From: Thiemannella venezuelensis
GTDB taxonomy: Bacteria; Actinomycetota; Actinomycetes; Streptosporangiales; Streptosporangiaceae
Length of the DNA: 64,000 nt
Direction: 5' to 3'
Assembly (NCBI RefSeq): GCF_014203605.1
Contig: NZ_JACHJJ010000004.1
Span: 1-64,000 of the forward strand
In this document: positions 33,709-42,482 of the stretch, piece by piece
How positions within the stretch are numbered: the stretch's first letter is position 1
How the letters are laid out: every line of letters begins with the position of its first letter
The notes under the pieces: model-generated
Told to the model about the DNA's origin: nothing
The model's database searches: none
What the model saw: the letters and a program-made list of their open reading frames with translations, nothing else
Translations under genes and position numbers: made by a program

Positions 33709-34911
33709 TCACTTGATCTTGAGGGACTTCAGCACGCGTTCGGTCACCGAGAAGTCGAGATTGTCCGGGACGGACATGTACAGCAGCGCCGGGCGCTTGC
33801 CCGCTCCCCGGTCCACGAGGACGAAGGTGACCCGCTCCTTCTTCCACTTCCAGCCGTAGAGCTCCGACGACCGGGAGAAGTCCAGTTCGAGCGTGAGCTG
33901 CCGGGCGGGCCTGCCGCCGATCGTGAGGGCCTTGTCCTCGACGACGTCCCGCGCGTGCTGCGGCTCGTAGTAGACCGGCTCGATCGCGTGGAGCAGGGTC
34001 GCGAGGGTGCCCTTCATGCTCTCGGCGCCGCTGTAGTCGAACCCGTCCGGCAGTTCCGCGGTGTAGATGTTGCCGAGCCAGTCGCTGCCCTTGTCGTCGT
34101 AGTCCTCGTGGGACATCGTCACGACGCCGCTGGTCCAGGTGAGTCCGAGCGGGCCGGGCGCGTTGACCTGGGGAACCTGCCACCTGTCGTCGGGGGAGTC
34201 GTAGGACAGGCCGGTGACCGGGTCGGTGATGCGCCCGCCGTCCGGCTGGGGGAGCTGGGCGGGAGGCGGAACCGGGGACGTCGTGAGGTCGGGCGTCGGT
34301 GTCGGCGTCGGTGTCGGCGTGGGCTGCTGCGTCGTCGCGGATGCCGAGGGCCGGGTGGTGGGGCTGCTCGCGGTCGACGTGCGGTCCGCGCCGACCAGGA
34401 AGACGGCCGCGACCACGATGACGGCGACCAGCACGACCGCCCCGGCGCCGCCCAGGATCCACGGCAGACGGCTCTTGCCGCTCCCCGCCGGGGCGGGGTG
34501 TCCGGCGGGCGCGCCGTACCCCTGGACCGGCGGCTGCGAGGCGCCGCCGGCACCGCCCGGGCCGACCGGACCGGCGGGCATGCCACCGGGCGCGCCACCC
34601 CACTGGGGTTGCTGGAACTGGGCCGTCGTGCCGCCCTGGGGCGGCACGGAAACGGCCTGCGGGACCGCGCTCTGGGGTGCCGTGCCGGGTGCCGCCATGC
34701 CCTGGGGTGCGGTGCCGGGTGCCGCCATGCCCTGGGGCGCCGTGCCCGCCGGAGGGGAGGACGGGCCGGTCTGCGGCGCCGGTGCCGCGTCCTGTCCGGC
34801 CGGCGCGTCCGTCGGGTGGGTGGCGTCGGTCCACTGGTTGCCGTCCCACCACCGCAACTGCGGAGAGCCGTAGGGATCGGGATACCAACCTGCGGGGGTT
34901 TGCGTGGTCAT
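33709..34911 (-). CDS. DUF2510 membrane protein with Pro/Gln-rich region
   Basis: A 400-residue protein. The N-terminal DUF2510 motif is [19 protein letters not shown] Pro/Gln/Ala-rich cytoplasmic region with [10 protein letters not shown] repeats follows, then one membrane segment ([20 protein letters not shown]) and an extracellular Thr/Pro stalk. The last 200 residues form a folded, unnamed domain. Start ATG 34911 is set by the DUF2510 motif. It neighbours the kinase group and could be a substrate or sensor partner; that is inference. Confidence 0.72.
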   Translation of the reverse strand: MTTQTPAGWYPDPYGSPQLRWWDGNQWTDATHPTDAPAGQDAAPAPQTGPSSPPAGTAPQGMAAPGTAPQGMAAPGTAPQSAVPQAVSVPPQGGTTAQFQQPQWGGAPGGMPAGPVGPGGAGGASQPPVQGYGAPAGHPAPAGSGKSRLPWILGGAGAVVLVAVIVVAAVFLVGADRTSTASSPTTRPSASATTQQPTPTPTPTPTPDLTTSPVPPPAQLPQPDGGRITDPVTGLSYDSPDDRWQVPQVNAPGPLGLTWTSGVVTMSHEDYDDKGSDWLGNIYTAELPDGFDYSGAESMKGTLATLLHAIEPVYYEPQHARDVVEDKALTIGGRPARQLTLELDFSRSSELYGWKWKKERVTFVLVDRGAGKRPALLYMSVPDNLDFSVTERVLKSLKIK

Positions 34912-34966
34912 GGCCGCCAGAGTAGTAAGAACCGGAATGTGCTGCATTCCGGACTTGCTGTGACAT

Positions 34967-36421
34967 TCATGAACATCTGTAGGTGAAGCTCGCCCGATCC
35001 TCGAGCTTCGCGCCCTCGGGCACCGGCGAGAGCAGCCGCAGGGTGGCCGTTCCCTTGAAGCTCCCCTCACCCTTGACGGTCCACTCGAGGCTCACCTCGT
35101 GCGAGGTCCTCCCCGCCTCCACCGTGTCGCTCTGCTCGATCGGCGCCTTGCGGTCGCTCCGTTTCCACTGGTAGCGGATCTCGCCCGCCTCCCCGTTGGT
35201 GGTGAGCACCCCCCGGATCCGGACGGTCGTGTCGCAGCCCTGCGCCTTCTTCGGCGCGACCACGTCGACCTCCTCCACCGCCAGCGGCTGAGCGGCCCCC
35301 CGCAGCAGCCAGACGACCAGGGCCACCACGACCATCAGGGCCAGGGTCGCGGTGGACACCACGGTACGGCGCCGCCCGGCCCGCGCCCGGGACGCCCGCA
35401 GGCCCCCCGGCCGGTCCGGCCGCCCGGCGGGGAGCACCGTCTCCTGCTGATCCCGGCCCGCGCGCCAGATCTGCTCCGCGGTCGTCTCCACCGGCACCCC
35501 CGGGCCGAACCGCATGACGACATCGTCGGTCCGGCCCCGGCCGGAGGCGTCATCGGTCCGGCCCCGGCCGGAGGTCGGGACGTGCAGCAGGGTGACGATG
35601 TCCCCCTCGTCGGCCCCCTCGGCCCCCCTCCCGTGCGGAGCGGCCGGCGCGGGAGCCGGTGGCGCGACCGGGGAGGCCGCGTCGCGGGCGGCCCACCGGT
35701 GCAGCGTCTCCACCAGCCTGTCGCGGGTGGGGAATCCCCGCGGCAGCAGGTCGCGCCCGGCGAGCAGGGCGTCCCGGGCCGCGGCGAGGCCGTGGGTGGA
35801 GGCCGCCGTCGCGGCCCGTTCGAACAGCTCGGCGGAGCGGAGGTCACCCGCCGCCCAGGTCGCGGCCAGCCCGCGGGCGAGCGCCGCCCAGGCCGCCACG
35901 TCCCGCTCCGGCGCCGCGGGCCGCCCGTGCAGGGCGTCGGCCAGGCCGCGCTCGGCGAGCAGCGCCGTACCGTCGGCGGCGATCACCACGGTGCCGGGAT
36001 GCAGGGACCCGTGGGCGAGCCCCGCGGCGTGCACGGCCAGCAGGGTCTGCGCGGTCTCCACCAGGACGACGGCCGCGCTGCCCGCGTCGGGCCGCGGCGC
36101 GCCGGGCGCCCCGGCCAGCAGGTCGGTCACGGTCGGGTCGGCCGGATCCGAGGTGATCAGCCAGATCTCGTCGTGCGCCGCGACCAGGTCGGCGACCGGA
36201 AGCAGCCCGGCCGGTCCGCCCTGGGCGAGCTTGCGGTCGGCGACCACGGCCGCGACCAGCCGGTCGCGCGCCGCCGGATCTGCGACCAGCCGCGGGTCGA
36301 ACCTGAGCGCGCCGCCGGGCCTGCCGTCGGCGGAGAGCGCCGAGGACCACGTGCCGAGCTCGCCGATCCGGGTCCGCCCGGTCAGCCGGACCCCGCCGAG
36401 CTCCCCCCGATGAGCGTTCAC
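34967..36421 (-). CDS. Membrane-anchored pseudokinase-like protein
   Basis: A 484-residue protein. Residues 1-240 resemble a protein kinase fold: the catalytic loop reads HGSLHPGT where HRDLKPEN is expected, and the metal motif reads AERG for DFG. So catalysis is unlikely. A tandem SGRGRTDD repeat lies in the juxtamembrane part. One membrane segment (VVSTATLALMVVVALVVWLL) leads to an extracellular beta-rich domain with two Cys (GCDTTV and TYRCS). It lies 20 bp after a Ser/Thr kinase gene, suggesting a regulatory pairing. Confidence 0.7.
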   Translation of the reverse strand: MNAHRGELGGVRLTGRTRIGELGTWSSALSADGRPGGALRFDPRLVADPAARDRLVAAVVADRKLAQGGPAGLLPVADLVAAHDEIWLITSDPADPTVTDLLAGAPGAPRPDAGSAAVVLVETAQTLLAVHAAGLAHGSLHPGTVVIAADGTALLAERGLADALHGRPAAPERDVAAWAALARGLAATWAAGDLRSAELFERAATAASTHGLAAARDALLAGRDLLPRGFPTRDRLVETLHRWAARDAASPVAPPAPAPAAPHGRGAEGADEGDIVTLLHVPTSGRGRTDDASGRGRTDDVVMRFGPGVPVETTAEQIWRAGRDQQETVLPAGRPDRPGGLRASRARAGRRRTVVSTATLALMVVVALVVWLLRGAAQPLAVEEVDVVAPKKAQGCDTTVRIRGVLTTNGEAGEIRYQWKRSDRKAPIEQSDTVEAGRTSHEVSLEWTVKGEGSFKGTATLRLLSPVPEGAKLEDRASFTYRCS

Positions 36422-36441
36422 GATCGTGTTCGTCCCGCCAT

Positions 36442-38091
36442 CTACCGCCGCCTCCGATGCCGCCCCGCCGTGCCGCGCCTCACCGTCAGTGTGAACGGAA
36501 CCGCGCCGCTCGTCACCAGTCCCAGGGCCAGGAGCGCGGAGGGAGCGGCCGCGGGGCCGGGCGACGGGGTCTCCCGCCGCGGCACCTCGGGCTCGTTCGT
36601 CCCGTCGTTGGTCGGCGTCGAGGTCGGGGTGTCGCTGGGCGTGGGGGTGTCACTGGGCCTGGGCCTGGGAGAGGACGTGGTCGGGTCCGGAGTGGGCGTC
36701 CGGGTCGGCGTCGGCGTCGGGGTGGCGCTCCTCGTCGGAGGCTTGTCCGGGATACCGATGCCGGAGCCCTCCTCGTCCTCGGTCGGGGTGGGCGTCGGCG
36801 TCCTGCCCGGCGTCGTGCCGGGCGTTCTCGTCGGCTTCCTGGTGGGTCTCGCGGACGGGGTCGACGACGGGGCCGCCGTGGCGGTGGGCGCCACCGGCGG
36901 AGGGCTGGCGGCCTGGGTCGGGGTCGTGGCCGGCGTCGGCTCGGTGGTCTCCTCCACCGGATCCTCGGTCTCCTCGGCCGGAGTGACCGTCTCCACCGGC
37001 TCGGAGGGCGCCGCGGTCGGGGTGGTGGCCGCGCTCTGCGTCCGGATCACGGTCTCGCCGCCGGAGGTGAGCAGGACGGCGACCACGCCGCCGATCACCG
37101 CGACGGAGCCGGCCCCGACCAGGATCTTCGTGCTCAGCCTGCCGAGCAGCGACGCGCCGTCGCCGCCGAGGTCGGTCTCCGCGACGGAGGTGTCGGCCTC
37201 CGGCGACTTCTCCTCCAGCGGGAACAGCGCCGCGAGCAGCCCGGCGAGCCCGGCGAGCCTGCGGCGGCCGCGCTCCTGCCAGTCCGGTCCGTAGGCGTCG
37301 GCGGCCACCGCCTCCAGTTCGGAGAGGAAGGCGGCGGCGGTCGGCGGGCGGTCGGCCGGGTTCTTGGCCAGTCCCCGCTCCACCAGCCCCTGCAGCGGGG
37401 GCGGGACCTCCTCGACGGGCGGGGGCATGGTCTGGTGCTGCCGGGCCAGCGCGGGGACGCTCTGCGCGCGGAAGGGCCGGGCGCCCGTGAGGCACTCGAA
37501 GAACACGACGGTGGCGGCGTAGACGTCGGTGGCCGGACCCGCGGGAGCGCCCGTCCACTGCTCGGGCGCCATGTACGGCGGCGTGCCCGCGGGGGCGTCA
37601 CCGTCGCCGGCGCGGACCGCGATGCCGAAGTCGACGAGCCGGCTCGTCCCGTCGGCCTCCACCATCACGTTCTCCGGCTTGAAGTCGCGGTGCACGACCC
37701 TCGCCTTGTGCGCGGCGGCCAGACCCATGAGCGAGCCCTTGAGCACCAGGAGCGCGGCCTCGGGGCCGGTGGGGCCCTCGGAGCGGAGGATCGCGCGCAG
37801 GGCGACGCCGTCGATCAGCTCCATGACGATGGCCGCGCCCTCGCCGGTCTCGACGTAGTCGTACAGCCGTACCGTGTTCCGGTCGTTCAGCCGGTGCAGC
37901 AGCCGGGCCTCGTGCCGGAAGCGGGCCACGAAGCCGACGTCCCGGCGGAGCTCCTCGGACAGATACTTGATCGCTACCAGGACGCCCTCGGCGTCGTGCC
38001 GTGCCATGACCACGCGCCCGGCGGCACCGGCGCCCAGTTCGCGGATCTCCGTGTAGCCGGGGACCCGCCAGGCCGATGGCGTGCCGTACAT
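36442..38091 (-). CDS. Transmembrane serine/threonine protein kinase
   Basis: A 549-residue Pkn-type kinase. The kinase domain (residues 8-270) has GAGAAGRVV, VAIKYL, HRDFKPENV, DFGIAV and GTPPYMAPEQW, all intact. A membrane segment near residues 320-340 (ILVGAGSVAVIGGVVAVLL) leads to a long Thr/Pro/Glu-rich outer stalk, and the C-terminus has a second hydrophobic stretch then RRGTAGRHRRRR, like a cell-wall sorting tail. Start ATG 38091 has GGAGG eight bases before it. It is a paralogue of the next kinase upstream. Confidence 0.87.
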   Translation of the reverse strand: MYGTPSAWRVPGYTEIRELGAGAAGRVVMARHDAEGVLVAIKYLSEELRRDVGFVARFRHEARLLHRLNDRNTVRLYDYVETGEGAAIVMELIDGVALRAILRSEGPTGPEAALLVLKGSLMGLAAAHKARVVHRDFKPENVMVEADGTSRLVDFGIAVRAGDGDAPAGTPPYMAPEQWTGAPAGPATDVYAATVVFFECLTGARPFRAQSVPALARQHQTMPPPVEEVPPPLQGLVERGLAKNPADRPPTAAAFLSELEAVAADAYGPDWQERGRRRLAGLAGLLAALFPLEEKSPEADTSVAETDLGGDGASLLGRLSTKILVGAGSVAVIGGVVAVLLTSGGETVIRTQSAATTPTAAPSEPVETVTPAEETEDPVEETTEPTPATTPTQAASPPPVAPTATAAPSSTPSARPTRKPTRTPGTTPGRTPTPTPTEDEEGSGIGIPDKPPTRSATPTPTPTRTPTPDPTTSSPRPRPSDTPTPSDTPTSTPTNDGTNEPEVPRRETPSPGPAAAPSALLALGLVTSGAVPFTLTVRRGTAGRHRRRR

Positions 38092-38209
38092 AACGGTTTC
38101 CTCCGTTGCCTGGGCCCCCACCCGTAACAGACGGACCGTAGTTTAGCCATAAGATCACGGACTCTGCTGATAAATACCGAATCCGCACGAAAAGGGCGAT
38201 GCCTGAAAA

Positions 38210-40090
38210 TTATCCGATCTTGCCAGGTTTGCGGATCTTCCCGGGCCGCTTGGTGATCTTCGGGGTGGGTTCGGGGGTGGCCTTCGGGCTCGGCGCGGAA
38301 GTGGATCCGCCGGCCGGCGGAGGCGTGGGGGTGGCAGTGGGCCGGGGGTCGGGCGTCCGGGTGGGCTTCGGGCACGCGGCGGTCCGGCCCGCCGCCCGGT
38401 CGGTGCGGCCCGAGGGCAGCCCGGTCGCCACCACGCTCCAGCCGGAACCGCACGGCACCTTCGGGAACGTGAACCTGACCGTCTCGGTGTAGCTCGTCGT
38501 CCCGGACATCGGCACGACCGCCTGCCGGCTCGCCCGCCCCACCCGGAAGACGACCCGCAGGCGCACCGGCCGGGTGTTCGCCGCCTTCACGGTGACCGTC
38601 GCGACGGCCAGGCCCCGGGCGTTGAGACCGGCCCGCAGCACGTCCACCCCGCGCACCCGCGGCTTCGGAACCGGGGTGGGAGTCGGCGTGCGGACGGAGG
38701 TGGGCGTGGCGGACGGTCGCGGGGACGCCGGGGGAGACGTCGACGGGGAGCGGGAGGGAGCCGGGCTCTCCGCGGGGGTGGCCGTGGCGGCGGGCGTGCC
38801 CGGCGAGGGGTCCGGTGTCCCGGTCGCGGGGGACCCCGGATTCCCGGAGGACCCTGGATTCCCGGAGGACCCTGCGTTCCCGGAAGGCCCGGTGCTCCCG
38901 GAGGGCCCGGTGCCGGACGGGTCCGTGGCCGTCCCCGACGGCCCCGCCGGGAGCGGGGAGGCGACCGGCGGGCTGGGGAAGGCGGGGACCGGGGAGGAGG
39001 CCGGCGGCGCGGCGGCGGCGACGTCGATCCGCTGCGGGGGCGGAGTCCGGTCCGCGGCCAGCACGTAGACGCTGACGCCGCCGGCGGCGAGCGCCAGCCC
39101 GGCTCCGGCCGCGACCCCCGCCGACCTCCTGCGCAGCCCGCCCAGGACGGTGCGGAACAGGGTGGTCCCGGCCAGCGTGGTCCCGGCCAGCGCGGTCCGG
39201 GCTCCGGCGCGCGGCGGTCCGAGCCGGAACAGCAGGGGGAGCAGCAGCGCCAGCGCGGCCAGCCGGCGCCGTCCGCGCTCCTCCCAGTCCTCGCCGTACC
39301 CGGCCGCGGCCGCGGCCTCCAGCTCGGCCACGAACAGGGCGGCGGTGGCCGGCCGGTCCGCCGGCTCCTTCGCCAGCCCCCGGGTGACCAGGTCCCGGAC
39401 GGGCTCGGGCACGTCCTCCACCGGGACCGGGGCGTTGCGGTGCTGGTGCATCAGCACGGCCCGCTCGGTCGCCTGGTACGGCCGGTGCCCGGTCAGGCAC
39501 TCGAAGAAGACGGCGGTGGCGGCGTACACGTCCGCGGAGGGGGAGGCCGGAGCGCCCGTCCACTGCTCGGGGGCCATGTAGGGAGGCGTGCCCGCGGGCC
39601 GGTCCGCCCGGCCGGCCCGCACGGCGATGCCGAAGTCCACCAGCTTGCTGGCGCCGTCCGCCTGGACGAGCACGTTCTCCGGCTTGTAGTCGCGGTGCAC
39701 CAGCCCGATCCCGTGCGCGGCGGCCAGGCCGGTGAGCGAGCCCTTGAGCACGACGAGGGCGGCCTCCGGCCCGGTCGCGCCGTGCTCGCGGAGCAGCTCG
39801 CGCAGGGAGACGGCGTCGACGGCCTCCATCACGATCGCGGCGTTCCCGGCGTGCTCGACGTACTCGTAGAGCCGGGCCACGTTCGGGTCGGCGAGCTCCA
39901 CCAGGAGCCTGGCCTCCTCGCGGAAGCGCAGCAGGAAGCCCGGGGAGTCCAGGAGGTCGTCCGCCAGGTACTTGATCGCGACCTGGACGCCCGACTCGTC
40001 GTGCCGGGCGAGCACCACCCGGCCGCCTCCGCCCGCGCCGAGCTCGCGCAGCTCGGTGTATCCGGGCGGGCTCCATCCGCTGGCCGTCAT
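38210..40090 (-). CDS. Transmembrane serine/threonine protein kinase with collagen-like stretch
   Basis: A 626-residue kinase paralogous to its neighbour. The kinase domain (1-270) has GAGGGGRVV, VAIKYL, HRDYKPENV, DFGIAV and GTPPYMAPEQW. A membrane segment lies near residue 330-350 (AGVAAGAGLALAAGGVSVYVL). The outer part has Gly-Ser-Pro repeats of the form GPSGSTGPSGNAGSSGNPG, then a beta-rich domain with an XCGSGW Cys, and a Thr/Pro/Lys-rich tail. GGAGGG precedes ATG 40090. The 118-base gap to the next kinase may hold its own promoter. Confidence 0.87.
   Translation of the reverse strand: MTASGWSPPGYTELRELGAGGGGRVVLARHDESGVQVAIKYLADDLLDSPGFLLRFREEARLLVELADPNVARLYEYVEHAGNAAIVMEAVDAVSLRELLREHGATGPEAALVVLKGSLTGLAAAHGIGLVHRDYKPENVLVQADGASKLVDFGIAVRAGRADRPAGTPPYMAPEQWTGAPASPSADVYAATAVFFECLTGHRPYQATERAVLMHQHRNAPVPVEDVPEPVRDLVTRGLAKEPADRPATAALFVAELEAAAAAGYGEDWEERGRRRLAALALLLPLLFRLGPPRAGARTALAGTTLAGTTLFRTVLGGLRRRSAGVAAGAGLALAAGGVSVYVLAADRTPPPQRIDVAAAAPPASSPVPAFPSPPVASPLPAGPSGTATDPSGTGPSGSTGPSGNAGSSGNPGSSGNPGSPATGTPDPSPGTPAATATPAESPAPSRSPSTSPPASPRPSATPTSVRTPTPTPVPKPRVRGVDVLRAGLNARGLAVATVTVKAANTRPVRLRVVFRVGRASRQAVVPMSGTTSYTETVRFTFPKVPCGSGWSVVATGLPSGRTDRAAGRTAACPKPTRTPDPRPTATPTPPPAGGSTSAPSPKATPEPTPKITKRPGKIRKPGKIG
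38829..38864. repeat. 18-bp tandem repeat in the kinase gene
   Basis: Two near-exact 18-bp units encode SSGNPG on the minus strand, with further diverged copies alongside (to about 38915). They make the collagen-like outer stretch. Confidence 0.65.
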
Positions 40091-40165
40091 CGCGTCCCTC
40101 CACCGGGTCGGGGTGCGGTCCCCCTGTGAGACGCGCGGCCGGGCCGTCCGGTTCGCCGGAGAGGC

Positions 40166-40822
40166 CTATCCGGTGGTCGCGGTCCGGGAGGCGATGTGCC
40201 CGGGGACCTCCAGGCCGCCGGGCATCGCCGGGTCCGGCTCGGGGGCGCCCCAGGTCGTGCGGAGCGGCAGGACGCCGGCCCAGACCGGCAGCGCGTAGTC
40301 CTCCTCCTCGTCGACCGGCGGGCCCTGCCGTACCTTCACCGAGGCCTCCTCCAGGGAGAGGGCGAGCACGGCCGTGGCGGCGAGCTCCTTGCGGGTCGGC
40401 GGGCGGGCGGCGTCCCACTGGCCGGGGGCGAGCTGCTCGGTTATCGCGCGCAGCCCGGCCAGGTGCTCCTCGGGGTCGTCCACCCACCGGGGGCGGCCGT
40501 AGATCATGGCGGAGCGGTAGTTGACCGAGTGGTTGAAGACCGAGCGCGCCAGGACGATGCCGTCCAGGTGGGTGACGGTGACGCAGACCTCGCCGCCGGA
40601 GCCGCCCGCGCGCAGGGAGGTGGCGCCGGTGGAGCCGTGCAGGTAGAGGGTGTCGCCGATGCGGCCGTAGCCGGTGGGGACGACCATCGGGACGCCGTCG
40701 CCGGTCACGACGCCCAGATGGCAGATCAGGCCGGCGTCCAGCACCGCGTAGAGGTCGTCGCGGTCGGTTCGGGCGCGCTTCTTGCCGCGCCCGAGGGCGG
40801 TGCGGGGAGTCGTCGAGAGCAT
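40166..40822 (-). CDS. Pyridoxamine 5'-phosphate oxidase-family flavoprotein
   Basis: A 218-residue split-barrel protein of the NimA/flavin-nucleotide-binding subgroup: AGLICHLGVVTGDGVPMVVPT, LYLHGSTGATSLRA, and NYRSAMIYGRP. It binds FMN or a related cofactor; a PNP-oxidase role is not proven. It diverges from a MocR/PdxR-type regulator across a 67-bp gap with a PdxR-like dyad. The context supports a link to vitamin B6 metabolism. Confidence 0.82.
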   Translation of the reverse strand: MLSTTPRTALGRGKKRARTDRDDLYAVLDAGLICHLGVVTGDGVPMVVPTGYGRIGDTLYLHGSTGATSLRAGGSGGEVCVTVTHLDGIVLARSVFNHSVNYRSAMIYGRPRWVDDPEEHLAGLRAITEQLAPGQWDAARPPTRKELAATAVLALSLEEASVKVRQGPPVDEEEDYALPVWAGVLPLRTTWGAPEPDPAMPGGLEVPGHIASRTATTG

Positions 40823-40839
40823 GCCCCTAACCTAGGGAG

Positions 40840-40866
40840 AAGTGGACATATAGAACATATCCACTT
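40840..40866. promoter_or_regulatory. PdxR-like operator
   Basis: AAGTGGA (40840-40846) and its inverted copy TCCACTT (40860-40866) flank an AT-rich centre. AAGTGG half-sites are known for actinobacterial PdxR. The site lies between the divergent flavoprotein and MocR genes. Confidence 0.65.
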
Positions 40867-40889
40867 CATGTCGCTTCCAGGAGACCACT

Positions 40890-42482
40890 TTGCCGCGTCT
40901 GCTCGCCGATCCGCCCGTCTCCCCGGCGCGCTCCGGGGCCCGCGGCGTACCCCGCTCCGCCCGGCTCGTCGACCTGCCCGTCTCCGTGGACCGCGGCCTC
41001 CGGGTCCCGCTCTCCGCCCAGCTCGCCGGCCGCCTCCGCCTCGCCATGCGGGACGGCACGCTCAAGCCCGGCGAGCGCCTCCCCTCCACCCGGGCCCTCT
41101 CCGTCCAGCTCGGCGTCAGCCGTACCGTCGTCACCGAGGCGTACCAGCAGCTCTACGCCGAGGGCTGGCTCGAAGGCCGCCATGGCTCCGGCACCTACGT
41201 GGCCGACCTGGCGCTCCCCGCGCCTCCCGCCTCCTGCGGCGGAACGGGGTACGGCACCGCGGCGCCGGGCGGTGCCGAGCCCCCGCGGCCGGGGGACGCC
41301 GGTGCGGGCGTCCCCGCCACCTCCCGCGGCCGGATCCGGTCCGGCGGGGAGACGGTCGACCTGCGGCCGGGGCAGCCGTGGGTGAGGGACTACGACGAGG
41401 CCGCCTGGCGCCGGGCGTGGCGGCGGGCGGCCGAGCTGCCGCCGGGCGACGACCCGGACCCGTACGGGCTGCCCCGGCTCCGCCAGGCGCTGGCCGGGCA
41501 TCTGCGCCGGGTCAGGGGGATCGCCGTCGGCCCGGAGAACATCATGGTCACGCGGGGCACCGGGAACGGGCTCGACCTGGTCGCGGCCGCCTTCCTGCGC
41601 CCCGGCGGCCGGGCGGGCGTCGAGGACCCCGGCTACGACAAGGCAGGCAACATCTTCGCGGCCCGGGGCGCCGGGATCGTCCCCTGCCCGGTGGACGACG
41701 ACGGCGTCCTCGTGGACGGCCTCCCCGAGGATCTCGGCGTCCTCTACACCACCCCCGCCCACCAGTACCCCCTCGGCGGGCGCCTGCCCGTCCCGCGCCG
41801 CGAGCGCCTGCTGGCCTGGGCCCGCCGGAGCGGCGCGCTCGTCGTGGAGGACGACTACGACGCGGAGTTCCGCTACGACGTCGCCCCGCTGCCCGCCCTG
41901 TACGGCCTGGACCCGGCCCGGGTGATCCTGCTGGGCACGATGTCCAAGAGCCTCTCCCCGGACGTCGGCGTCGGCTGGCTGGTCGCGGTCCCCGAGCTGC
42001 TCGACACCGTCGCCCGGACCCGCAGGGCCCTGTCGGACCGGACCGGGGGCCCGGCCCAGCAGGCGGTGGCCGTACTCCTCGAACGGGGCGACCTGGACCG
42101 GCACCTGCGCCGCATGCGGCTGGAGTACGCCCGGCGGCGGGCCGCGATCGTGGCGGCCCTGGGCCCGCGGGTGACGGGCGGCACCGCGGGGCTGCACGTC
42201 ATGGTCGGGCTCCCGGAGCACGAGGTCGGGCCGCTGGTGGAGGCCGCCCGCGCGCGGGGGGTACTCCTCGAGACCACGGCCCGGTACCACCGCGGCCCGG
42301 TCCGCAGGCCCGGCATCGTGCTCGGGTACGGCTCCGCCTCGCTCTCCCAGGTCCGGCGGGCGGTGGCGGTGCTCGCGGAGCTGCTGGAGCCGGTGCGGCC
42401 GTCCGCCCGGCCGGGTGACGGACCCGGCCGGGTGCGGGCCTGCGGGGTGACGGGCCTACGGGGTGACGGGCCTACGGGGTGA
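40890..42482 (+). CDS. MocR/PdxR-type regulator (GntR HTH fused to aminotransferase domain)
   Basis: About 530 residues. A GntR winged helix lies at about residues 35-105 (VPLSAQLAGRLRLAMRDG, then LGVSRTVVTEAYQQL). A fold-type-I aminotransferase domain follows from about 160, with TTPAHQYPLGG and the PLP Lys in GTMSKSLSPDVG. Such proteins sense PLP and control vitamin B6 genes. The start is TTG 40890, with AGGAG six bases upstream. Its tail overlaps the converging DegT gene by 11 bp. Confidence 0.87.
   Translation: MPRLLADPPVSPARSGARGVPRSARLVDLPVSVDRGLRVPLSAQLAGRLRLAMRDGTLKPGERLPSTRALSVQLGVSRTVVTEAYQQLYAEGWLEGRHGSGTYVADLALPAPPASCGGTGYGTAAPGGAEPPRPGDAGAGVPATSRGRIRSGGETVDLRPGQPWVRDYDEAAWRRAWRRAAELPPGDDPDPYGLPRLRQALAGHLRRVRGIAVGPENIMVTRGTGNGLDLVAAAFLRPGGRAGVEDPGYDKAGNIFAARGAGIVPCPVDDDGVLVDGLPEDLGVLYTTPAHQYPLGGRLPVPRRERLLAWARRSGALVVEDDYDAEFRYDVAPLPALYGLDPARVILLGTMSKSLSPDVGVGWLVAVPELLDTVARTRRALSDRTGGPAQQAVAVLLERGDLDRHLRRMRLEYARRRAAIVAALGPRVTGGTAGLHVMVGLPEHEVGPLVEAARARGVLLETTARYHRGPVRRPGIVLGYGSASLSQVRRAVAVLAELLEPVRPSARPGDGPGRVRACGVTGLRGDGPTG
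42446..42482. repeat. Short 16-bp direct repeats over two converging stop codons
   Basis: The unit GGGTGACGGGCCTACG occurs twice and a third copy begins, placing the stop codons of both converging genes inside the repeat. Confidence 0.6.
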
